The notes under the pieces were generated by a model that worked only from the letters and a program-made list of their open reading frames with translations, ran no database searches and was not told the DNA's origin. A stretch of 64,000 nt of DNA, taken from positions 890,999-954,998 of the forward strand of contig NW_019091433.1 in the NCBI RefSeq assembly GCF_001949145.1. Direction: 5' to 3'. A program made the translations under genes and the position numbers. Origin of the DNA: Acanthaster planci. Its lineage: Eukaryota > Echinodermata > Asteroidea > Valvatida > Acanthasteridae. This document shows, in pieces, positions 48,301 through 58,057 of this stretch; the stretch's first letter is position 1; the number at the start of each line of letters is the position of its first letter.

Positions 48301-51300
48301 TAGGAATGAAGATATCTCCATTCCGGGATTAAATGTTCACGCCATATTCGTGAAACTACCGAGGATATCTCGTCCAAACTGGTTACATCATGGCGTTACC
48401 TATGTGGAGGATTTAATCAGGATCCCATTTGCAATGGGGCTTGTGGGGTCCTCCTGAGGAAGTCGGTATCTTTGGTCACTCTCAGCTAAATATCAAGATT
48501 TCTCCATATTTGCAAAAGCCTTAGTTTTGTTTGATTTTCTAAGCTGGAGTGGGATGGGGGACGGTCTGTGAGGGTGGATTCCAAGGAGGGACCAACGGGG
48601 GCAATGACTCCGTAAAACGGAATGGTGAAAGATGATTTCTTTGTCTGTTTCATCTTCCTTCCTTTCAAAAGCGTGTAAAAAAAGCCCACAAAAAGGTCAT
48701 AAATGGCTACCTTAGGTTTCATAAACATTTTATTTTTGCCCCTCCCCCGAACAATTATACCCCCTCCCCCAAAATGGTCCTGGATCCATACTTGGGCACG
48801 GCATAACGGTATCACAGGGCTCACGCAGGGGGATGTTGCTCCCGCGTAATATTCTTCCATTAAGCTAGCCCGCTAATGGTCGATGGTGTGGCTGTGCCCA
48901 CGAGAATGCCTTGATAAACCTGTCAAGGTGTCACTTCCAAAGGAGAGCCCTAAGTATTCATTTTACACTATTGAAATAAAACCACTTTGCCAAACCAGGA
49001 ATTGTGCCGAAAACAACCGACAGTGCCAAATTAAGCTCTGTTGTTTCCTACTATGTGGCTATACAGATACCAAAGACGGTGAAATTTTCGCTGCAACTTT
49101 TGTATAGTTTATGCAGAAAACAGCATTACATTGTCCTCCTTTAATCCTTAGTAGACATCGCTGCCCGCACAAGGCGCCAATGGTAACTTGGTAATTTGCT
49201 TTTCATGACGTCACCGGGATAGAAAAAAACCTTGCCATTGTGGTTGTTATGTGTAGGCCTACGAGCAGGATGTGAGTCGCTGGAAACGTCCAACATTAAG
49301 ACCAATATTTGTAAATCTGCTTTCATAAACGACTGTCGTTATGCCACTCTTAATTGCAAAGTAAATTAATCACACGTATATGTTGATGCAGTTCATGCTA
49401 TTCTGCTAGCTAAGGACACGAGCAGATATTCTTGCTAGACTCCAAGCGCCCCCCATAAAAGAAAATACATAAAACTGTCACACTGATGAAGTGTGTATGT
49501 AGCAAAGGTTTGTCTTAATTAAGCTTCGGTCACAATAATTTGTGCTGAGGGAAATAAAACGACGTAGCTACAGGCACGTAGCTAAATCGACAGCGCAGTG
49601 GCGTCGCTAGGAAAGAGGTGTCTCCAAGGAAACAGTCATGGCCCAACAGCAATATCACAACAGTATCTTATATAGAAATGATAGACATAAGAAGCCGCCG
49701 GGATATCTACTATGTTCCGAGGATGACATTAACCATTTTTATGTTTTCAATGATGATCTTTTAATCGGCATTCGTTAACATGACTTACCTAGCCTATACA
49801 TGAATTTGTACAATCTGAGAATCCTGTACAGTGTCTGCGTAAATAATAATTTAAAAATAATAAATTAAAATAGGATATAGTCATTTAATATAGGGAACAT
49901 TCCCAAACGGAAACGACTAAAAGAAACCCAACGAGATAGGCAGCAACAGTTATCTCGATTTTGACAAAGTGCTTTTATCTAATTAAACCATGCTTGTTTA
50001 ACAATAATTGAGCATTCCATGGTGTTGATAATTTTTTCACAAGAGGGAACTCAACGAAGGCATAACAACACTGTGAAAACATGAGCAGTGTCACTAACAT
50101 TTATAGAGCGGATCATCTAATTAACCAAGAGATATTTTAATCCCACTTATTGTCTAGTTTTGACGAACGTATATCTTAAGTTACATTACGTAAAAAGCAC
50201 CACCGTGACCAGCCCCTCCGAGTTGCCCCTTTCGACTGAAGGTCCCACCCCAAATGGTCCCTTTTTGTCCACTGAAGATTTAGCAGCTCTATCCGCAAAA
50301 AACATTTTTCTGCAGTCGTCTGTTTCTTGTGCGGCATGCTGTTGCGAAGTCTTGTGACTATACGGCAGTGTCTTTGTTTTTTTTCAGTTTTTAAGGCCAG
50401 AAGAATGCCCGATTACACATCAAGTCAAAAACAGTAATTAAAAAGATTGCATTAAAGAGGCAATATTCGTTATTTGTTTCAAGTGCACATAAAAAGGAGT
50501 TAACGAGTTAACATGACAGAAAAATCGTGGAAGAGGGCCCTTTTAAGTACTCCTCGGTTTAAATAATCTGTCAATGAAACGGGGAAATAATTCAGAGACA
50601 TGTTAAGCCACCCCTTGATGGAAATGTCCAACTATCAAGTGAAGAACAGAAAAATACACGTGTTTATGTAGTACGCTGTGTTTACTGGTGATTCTGACGG
50701 AGCCTCTTCGTATATAACAATGCAGCATGCTTTAGAGAGTACGGTAACCTTGCGACGAAAATAACAGTTTAAAATGTCGTTATCAAATTATCTATTTGCG
50801 AAAGTCATGTGATGAGCTCAAGCTGAAGTGTGACGGGCTAAACTTCACATTACATAGGTCTTGGTGCTGAAAATGCAACCCAACATAAGGTCAACAGGAG
50901 TCAGATCAGATTGCTCCAGTCAATTTGAGCGAAACAAGTATCCAATCAAAAGTTGGTAGTGCTTAATACTCAAAATTCGCTGTTTATGAGACGTAAAAGA
51001 TCCTTCATTTTTACCAATAACAAAATCCTCTCCCTTTCAATGCTACTCCAAAGTTTCTCATTATGGAAATTCTTGTTGGCCCTCTTTCTTCGTAGATATT
51101 GAAATGGTCTCAACCTTTTGTGTAGTTCCGTCTCAAGAGAATAGCCAAGGGCTCATGATCTTCATTACACTCTAACTTCGGACATTGATATTCGTTCTTG
51201 TGAAAATTTTTGGTTTGATGCCTCTCCATGAAAGAACCAAGCACAAAACCCAAGACAAATCCCCGTTTTCTGAAAGGGTTCAGTGTTAAACCTTTGAAGC

Positions 51301-51500
51301 AATCTGTACATCCGAAATGGTTACAGAAAAGAAAGCCCAACACTTCTTCTCAAGCTGTGTAAGTGACTTTTGGCTTTGAAATTGACAACTTGAAACAGAA
51401 AGCTTTCTGAGTGCCTGTCAATTTGCTCAGTTTGGGTTGCAATTTTGTTCACACAAATGAATAAGCGATCGCTTTTATCCGCGAACCAAATATAATTTGC
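45361..51500. other. Intergenic with foldback elements
   Basis: About 6.1 kb. Contents recognised: a perfect 10-bp-arm hairpin (46414-46437), a 390-bp foldback element (47957-48345), one TGACGTCA (49206-49213). The 3' UTR of the receptor gene on the minus strand must lie at the right edge, but no convincing AATAAA was found close to its stop. Confidence 0.55.
47957..48345. mobile_element. Foldback element with AGATATCTC-rich arms
   Basis: About 390 bp. Left arm from GGCGTGCAAAGTTAACATTT at 47959 through AATCC, AGATATCTTTATTTCTAAT and AGAGATATCTCTATT; the right arm, complemented, reads GGCGTGAACATTTAATCCC, AGATATCTTCATTCCTAAT and AGATATTTCTATT. Arms are about 60-70 bp and imperfect. The core (about 48060-48240) is unique sequence without a coding frame. 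Probably a non-autonomous DNA transposon. Confidence 0.65.
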
Positions 51501-53225
51501 TTATCTTCTAGAAGATGAGTTGGTATGGTGGACTGGCTTATGTGTGTTCACTCGCCGTGTTTTCCATTTGCAATGCAGGATGCGTATGAACGCCCTGCGG
51601 AAGTTAGCATTGCAGAGCGCATAGCAAATAGGGTTGGCGGTGCTGTTTAGGTAGCACAGCCAGTAAGCAATGTCAAACACTTTCACCAACACCGGCTGGT
51701 TGTCGAGGTTCTGGCCATAGGTGGCTAGGACCAAAATGCTGTAAGGGGTCCATGTTATTATGAAGACGGACAGAATGGCACACAGAGTCCTGGCAGCTTT
51801 CTTTTCGCGGATCAATGCAGATTTCTTCCGTTTGACCACATTAGTTTTGGCTCTGGCCGCCATCTTGTTCACCATGGATATGGTGCTGATGGTTAAGGGT
51901 TTCTGTTTTTGACTATGGATGCTGGCGGTGGAACCCGCCCGATCGCGTTGTTCGCACGTGTATTGCTTAGACGGAGGGACAAGATGGCTGCCATCTTGGT
52001 CTTGCAACAAGGCGGAACACGTATCATTTCCTGGCTCCCCCTCGATGAGTGTGATTTTAGGCTGTTCCGCTGGCTTGGTCTGGTTCACCCCATTCTCTCC
52101 AGGCAGCTTAATGAGGATGGTGTACAGGGAGGCAGCGAAGCTTTTATCTGAGTCGTGCATGGTGCGTTCAGGTGTTGTCGTCCGACTATCCTGTTTTGGC
52201 TTAGATACCGGGGAGAGACGGGGAGAAGTTTTTGAAGAGGCACTGCTGTGAACGCTGTTCTGACCGGGAAAAGGTTTGGGCGACGGGACATGGCTGTTAG
52301 TCGTCGGCATGGGAGACGCTATATCGCTGCTTTCCTCCAGTTCATCATCATACATGTCGGATATCGCGCAGCACAGCAAACGAGCTCTGAGCCCAGTGCG
52401 CCGGTGACTCGTCCTGTCTGCATGCTCTGCACAGTCATCAGGAGACAACAGATGTTTTGACGTCTGACTGTTGTTTTTCCCGCCCGCCTGCAAATTCCCC
52501 AGTTCTCTAGCCCGTTTCTCGGTTTCCCGCCAGATCCGATAGTATAGGACACACATCAGTGTCACGGGCAGGTAAAACGCTATTATGATCGTGATAATGT
52601 TGAGAGTGATTTCATCATTCAGGAATTGGATTGAACACACTCCTTCGCCAATGTTTCTCTTGCCAACGAAGAACTGCCAGCCAACTATAAGCGGAACCCA
52701 TATCACCAGGGAGATAACCCAGGCAGCTGCTATCATCATCTTGACCCTTCTCGGCGTCCTGTTCGCCCTGTAAGTCAGTGGACGGGTTATGGATAAATAT
52801 CTATCAAAACATATGATGCATAGGTTCATGACAGAAGCGTTGGATGCAGCGTAGTCGATGGAGAGCCAGATGTCGCAAATGACCGGCCCGAGTCTCCACT
52901 CTTCCTGCAGCAAGTACAGTGTGTACAGCGGCATCGATAGAGCTCCTATAATGACATCAGCCACCGCTAGGCTCAGCAAGAAGTAGTTGTTGATGACTTG
53001 GAGCTGTTTGTCCATGAAGAAAGACATCCATACCATGAGGTTGGCACTGACGGTGAAAATGCTCAGGCAGCCCGCTACCAATATGATAAGTATGGCTGCC
53101 CATAGTGGGTGGCTACCGAAGGGTGGATTGGAGTCGGTGGTCAAGTTGTCGGCGAGTGCCTTGGAGGAGTTGTCCAAGACAGGGCTTGCTGTTACCCATG
53201 GCGCAGTTTGCACGTAGTCATTCAT
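51501..53225 (-). CDS. Muscarinic acetylcholine receptor, Gq-type class
   Basis: A seven-helix plasma-membrane GPCR for acetylcholine, 574 residues, intronless coding region. Two N-glycosylation sites (N19, N27) precede TM1 (about 41-66); TM2 77-101; TM3 114-137 with Cys117 and the amine-binding Asp124 in SIDYAASNASVMNL; DRY 141-143; TM4 160-184; Cys197 in loop 2; TM5 206-231; a long third loop (about 232-477, Ser/Pro rich); TM6 478-502 with ITWTPY; TM7 515-537 with YWLCYLNST and NPICY 531-535. The loop borders ETEKRARELGNLQAGG and IREKKAARTL match M1/M3/M5 rather than M2/M4, which implies Gq/phospholipase C coupling. Oddities: Ser496 where muscarinic receptors normally have Asn (6.52), and Asn209 at 5.39 where Thr is usual; Thr212, Ala216, Tyr495, Tyr521 and Tyr525 are kept. 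The start has a good Kozak context and an in-frame TGA three codons upstream. I cannot assign a subtype symbol. Confidence 0.96.
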   Translation of the reverse strand: MNDYVQTAPWVTASPVLDNSSKALADNLTTDSNPPFGSHPLWAAILIILVAGCLSIFTVSANLMVWMSFFMDKQLQVINNYFLLSLAVADVIIGALSMPLYTLYLLQEEWRLGPVICDIWLSIDYAASNASVMNLCIICFDRYLSITRPLTYRANRTPRRVKMMIAAAWVISLVIWVPLIVGWQFFVGKRNIGEGVCSIQFLNDEITLNIITIIIAFYLPVTLMCVLYYRIWRETEKRARELGNLQAGGKNNSQTSKHLLSPDDCAEHADRTSHRRTGLRARLLCCAISDMYDDELEESSDIASPMPTTNSHVPSPKPFPGQNSVHSSASSKTSPRLSPVSKPKQDSRTTTPERTMHDSDKSFAASLYTILIKLPGENGVNQTKPAEQPKITLIEGEPGNDTCSALLQDQDGSHLVPPSKQYTCEQRDRAGSTASIHSQKQKPLTISTISMVNKMAARAKTNVVKRKKSALIREKKAARTLCAILSVFIITWTPYSILVLATYGQNLDNQPVLVKVFDIAYWLCYLNSTANPICYALCNANFRRAFIRILHCKWKTRRVNTHKPVHHTNSSSRR

Positions 53226-53240
53226 GGTCGCTCACTGAAT
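53226..53240 (-). other. 5' UTR splice acceptor of the receptor gene
   Basis: On the minus strand the sequence before the ATG reads CTCTCTTTTCCTCATTCAG followed by TGAGCGACC and the ATG. The polypyrimidine run plus CAG is a good acceptor (AG at 53236-53235), leaving nine bases of 5' UTR in the coding exon. An intron just upstream of a single coding exon is the usual layout of muscarinic receptor genes, so the promoter and first exon should lie to the right. Confidence 0.6.
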
Positions 53241-53459
53241 GAGGAAAAGAGAGTGCATAAAAAATATTGATTAATTCTATATATCAAGAGCACGTAGGCC
53301 TATAACAAAACACCGCGATATGAAGCAATGTCTCATTCATCCAACGCACTGAGACTGAAGTCTGGCTTTTCAAACACTGCATTGAACAAGGTCAGATGAG
53401 ACCCAAAACGAAATTCTTGTGGCAGAATTTCAAGCCTCGATTTTTACATTTCAAAAACT

Positions 53460-53670
53460 GTGTTGTAGTCCAGACCATCAAAAGCCCAGACACAAGACCA
53501 TGCCCAAGACCAATTACAAGTAACAGGGTGAACAATGACAAAGTAATTAATACTTTTGTTGCGGTTCATTTCAATAGCTTGTGACTTGATTCGGACCTGA
53601 GGTCTTGTGTTGGTCTTGTGCTGGTCTTGTTTAGTCTTTTGAAGGCCTTCAGTGGTTTCGACTACAACAC
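53460..53670. mobile_element. Foldback element, hAT-MITE-like
   Basis: A 211-bp unit with ends GTGTTGTAGTC (53460-53470) and GACTACAACAC (53660-53670). Inside, the left half carries AGACACAAGACCATGCCCAAGACC and the right half is roughly its complement (GGTCTTGTGTTGGTCTTGTG). The TGTTGTAGTC end with repeated AAGACC units resembles a foldback family widespread in animals. No clear target duplication. It lies about 235 bases upstream of the receptor ATG. Confidence 0.65.
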
Positions 53671-53692
53671 TGATAAAAACTAACCTTTGCAG

Positions 53693-53893
53693 TTCAGGTA
53701 TGAAGCGTTCAAAAAGAATTTTGATCTGTTATTTCCGGAAACGAAATTTGAGTATTCGAAAAAAGCACTTAATTTTCCTCAAGAAACTATGTATGGGTTT
53801 TACAAAGGCATGGTTGTGTGGATTGGTGGATGGCAGACACTGTCATATGGCGGACACTTTCGTATGCACCATTTGTATATTCAGTACGGATAA
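53693..53893 (+). CDS. Exon-like open frame, unidentified
   Basis: After an acceptor-like CTAACCTTTGCAG the frame is open for 66 codons to a TAA at 53891-53893: FRYEAFKKNFDLLFPETKF, then NFPQETMYGFYKGMVVWIGG and HFRMHHLYIQYG. The composition (aromatic-rich, few simple runs) looks protein-like, but I recognise no family, and no upstream coding exon or start is visible; the only in-frame upstream start-like codon is TTG. It could be the last exon of an unrecognised gene, a relic, or chance. Confidence 0.25.
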   Translation, partial: FRYEAFKKNFDLLFPETKFEYSKKALNFPQETMYGFYKGMVVWIGGWQTLSYGGHFRMHHLYIQYG

Positions 53894-55229
53894 CCTGTGT
53901 TAGGGTATAATAAAGTGGGATAGGGTGAGGGATTTCAGTCCAGTAGACCCAGATGGTTTTGCTCCAATGTACTGTTTGCCGCATGTTGGTTTATCTGGGC
54001 CATATGTCCCTGGGCAGGACATCCCGTTTCATTAAGATCATCTCCGGTCGAGTTGACTGTACAGGTGTAGCGATGTTATGGTTCTAATGAGATGTCTACA
54101 TATCCAGAAAGAGGCTACAAAATTGAGGTGGATAACTTGAAAAAGTGTTTCTTCATTTGGCAACTGTTCGATGTGCCTGGTCGGTTTGATTAAACCTGGT
54201 TGAATTGGAGTGACCATTCTTTATACGGGCTGGTTTGGTTTCTTTTGAGTTTGTCGCTCAAGGTTTACCATGGGTCAGCTGGTACGTTCTGGGTCAGGTC
54301 AATTGCCTTGGACTTGGGCAGTATGGGATCACTCTTTCCCAAGTTTAAGACAACTGGCTCGTCGCCTCTCGAAACACGTAGAGCGGTAAAGGAATTACAT
54401 ATCAAAGAGCTCTTCTCACAAAGTTAATTTGCTTTTGCATCTTTTCAGAATTATCATTCTGTCAACTCGCTGATCATATTGACTCAGGCGCGCGCAATCA
54501 CTGCGCATTGTTGCCTACATGCGCTCCACACTCACAAGTGAGGTTCGTGAGACCGTTAGGCAAACATTGCTGAGAGCAACCTAATGCAGTGTAGGGACAC
54601 ATGGGTCACGATTAATTTTATAGTTCTGGCATGCTATAGGAATCACACACCATACGTCGTGGAAGTGATTTCTTCACCAGTTAATTGAAACAAATGGCAT
54701 GTAAATGATCCATTATGAAAATTATCAGCCAGCTTTCGCCGTAATGATGGTTGTTATTTGTTATGTTACAGAAATATGATGACGTGTGTCGCCCATTCGT
54801 GATGATTAAATCACGTTTGGGATTAGATTGAAGTCTTAAACGGAAAATCTCAATCACAGTACACTATCTAACACCACCAGTTGCCCCGCCAACGTGCATT
54901 GGAGTTCTTTGCCAAAATGCACGTTTTTCATTTGTCGAACTGAATCAAACTGACATTTGTCCAGTTTTATTAATCTTGCAATCAGTTTACCTGTGTCGAT
55001 TTATGGCACAAAATTGGCGTATGTCTTAAAACGTACCCCTTTCTAAAATGAAAACATAGGTTAGTCATTGCTTGAAGTTGGAGGGGGGGTTAGTGTCTGT
55101 AGTTGGATGGCTTGTATCAGAGCATGTTGGTCCAAATGTACGTGCAAAATAATGACACAAAACTAGAAAATTAAAATTACTTCATTCGCCGAATGAAAAT
55201 ATCTTCTAAAAAATCATTGAAATGCCCTT

Positions 55230-55530
55230 TTTCCCGAAGCAACAACAAATATAAACAGGACCAATCCCGCTGAACTTTTGCAGTGAGTGTGGCAAGATTC
55301 AAAAACAGAAGCTGCTATTTCAACAGCAGACACTGCAGCAAAAAGGGTTGTAGCAACTAGAGTTGCAACAACGACGTTTGCGTTATAGCCGCAGCAAAAA
55401 TTAATGGTAGGAAAAGGCAACAACACAGCAGGAGCAGTGATAACTGCATAGTTGATGGCAACGACAGCACCACATTGGCAGCAACAGCCGAACAGCACAA
55501 CAACAGCACCACAGACAACGGTAGGACTTT
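55230..55530. repeat. Degenerate CAA/CAG/GCA trinucleotide stretch
   Basis: About 300 bases dominated by interrupted AGCAACAAC, GCAGCAAAA, CAACAGCACCAC-type triplets. The long minus-strand frames here (Val/Ala/Leu-rich) are by-products of the repeat and not genes. Confidence 0.7.
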
Positions 55531-58002
55531 CAGATTACAGCTATACGAGTGGTGGGCTATCACCGTGACTGTTTTTACTTTGGATAAAATAAACGTCGTC
55601 TGGCACCGTAAGTAAAAGTTGAAAATAAGTGAGTCCCTCTATTATCATCACTTAGCAATGAAGCATCTCGACTTTGCTTAAGCTCAAATCGGCTTAAAAT
55701 TGACCACTTATCGACTACGTTAGAGCACTAGTAAGATTTTATCTTGGTTGGGAGTTTTGACTAGTGATTTCTGTGGTAGAAACAATGGCATCGTGCATAC
55801 TTGTACTTTTAGAACGAGGTTTTTGTTTGCGGTTTCGGTGTAAACAGCAACTTCGAATCACGCATCGTACTGACTATGTGTTGTCTATTCATGCCGAAAG
55901 AGCCCCCTTGTTACTATCAAACTTGAACGGGTAAAACGATGCAGATTGTGTTAAAAATTGTGAAATTTCAAATGGGGCCCATGATTAGCAAACATTATGA
56001 TCAACATTTTTGTATAGCTCAGGTTGCGATGTGTAAAAGAAAAATGAGATCAATCAATAGTTAAGATGAATGTAGATTTCGATGTCTTTGTGTGATTCTT
56101 CTGCATTGCCTTGTCGTCGTTTGGGATGAATTTAACAAGCACAAACATTCATATGGGGAGTGTGTCGTTGAAAAGTCTGCAACGTCGCAAAAATGTTCTA
56201 GCCTAGAATACAGGTAATGCATTATATACGCAAAAATGTACATTTACGGTCGACTCGTTTGTGCGAAGTTCGCGAGACGCTGCCAGTAAAATATTTGTTC
56301 TGTTCGATTTTCGAAGTCACTGATCCAGCATTATGTACATGTTGTGTATCTATAAGTCAGACCCAATGATCAACCAATTGGACAGTACACATAAAAGGAT
56401 TGTTGAATCTAAGAATTCGGCCGATCTACATCATAATCGAATATTTTTAACCAATAATTTTTGGCCCATTTGCAGAAACAGGGAAGAAAAATAGGGAAAC
56501 CAAACAAGAAATTTTCGCAACAAGTGAGGGGTTCCATTTTTTTTTATTTTGAAATAAAAAACTCTTGCACTCTAAACTGTGGCATTAAAAAAAACGCATA
56601 CTGTCTTATAACTGATCAAACTGTCCTCCAAACAGCTTCAAAGACAATGACTATACGACAATAGTATGATTACAATGGTTCAAAGACAATGACTATACCA
56701 AACACCGTTGAAATAATTTGACAAAAGAGAAGAAGCTGTAGGTTGATGAAACGACACAAATTGTGAAGAAATTTTTGCCACGATCATTGCACTATTCAGA
56801 TTAATATTACCACCCCCGAAAAGTCGGTTTGGTTTTTGTGCAACTGGAATAATATTGCATCATTTTAATGCATGAAAACACGAAAAAATTTATATTCAAA
56901 TCTTCAAGAAAAACACATACAGGTGACATGAATAAATAAAAGGGATAGAACATCAAATTTTTCAAAAACAATTTTCGAGGATAATGGGTTTGGTTTTGGC
57001 ATTCAAAACATGGTATTACATCATTGCCATCTTGTTGAAGAACTCGGGTGTTTAAAATGATTTTGCCTTGATATGCTACGCGAAAGTATTTGGAACAAAG
57101 AAGTTTCAGACAATTTCGTCGAGGATATAATCGACCTAGGCGAAGCTCGAAAGACATGAAAACACTTTTAAAGCCTTATAGATCTTTCATATTCACATTT
57201 CTTCCCGAAATTTGTGGAATTTTGAAAATGTTCTCGTTGAAAGGTGTAAGGGAACAGATACATTGTTGGCTTTGAGAGATGTTTGGAAAGATGACTAAAC
57301 TTCGTCTTTGAAGACGCAAAATATTAGACTCATCAATTTACTTAGGAACTCATCAAGCGAATTCTGCTTTGCTGAGAGATCTTTACAAAAACTTGCTCCA
57401 ATACTTCATAACTTGAAGCAGGTTCTTGCACAGTTGACTTTAAGTCCCAAGCACATAGCTCAGCAGTACATGTGTCATAAGGATCTCTACATAGTGAAGT
57501 CTCTGAGAAATTTAATTCAGGAGGTGCTGAATTTAGGAAATCCTCTGTGGTGATTCGAGATTGTGCTTGTGGAGTGATTCAAGGTGTTGAATTGTAAGCA
57601 CAAAGACAGAAACAGAAATTAAAATTCAACTTGCCTGTTGTTTGTCACCATGAATGATGACGTCACTGGAGGAATCCTAGAGAATGATGCATCCGTCTAG
57701 ACCTTCATTGTGAAACGGTAAACATTATATAAAAATCCAATTTTGAGGTTCAACCAATGAAAAACACGCACTCTGTTCCTGTAGATCAAATAAACCCTTT
57801 TCCTCTCTTCGTCAACCAACTCAATTAACTCGAGATGTCGAGTAATAAGTTCGTTTAATTCGTTGTTACCTGCGAATGGCCACACAAATGGGCCTACATT
57901 TCCTCTTCAACGCCTGGTTCCATCTTTCCAGAATAAGATCCTACATCTTAAAGCTCCTCTATGTCCATCCCGTGTAACTTCAGCCTTCAAAATGGCATTA
58001 CG

Positions 58003-58057
58003 TTGACGCGCGTGCCTAGTTGTTGATCGTCATTGGGCGTGAGCGCATGCGCGTCAA
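58003..58057. promoter_or_regulatory. NRF1-like palindrome in CpG patch
   Basis: GCGCATGCGC at 58043-58052 matches the NRF1 consensus core, and the patch is bracketed by an inverted repeat TTGACGCGC (58003-58011) / GCGCGTCAA (58049-58057). Such sites are typical of CpG promoters. No gene start was recognised beside it; it lies 4.8 kb upstream of the receptor coding exon and could belong to its promoter or to an unrecognised gene. Confidence 0.35.

Noticed and set aside
51909-52251. Plus-strand frames over the receptor gene
   Set aside because: They are antisense shadows of the muscarinic receptor third loop and have no independent support.
55214-55563. Hydrophobic Val/Ala/Cys-rich minus-strand proteins
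   Set aside because: They are translations of a degenerate CAA/CAG/GCA repeat.
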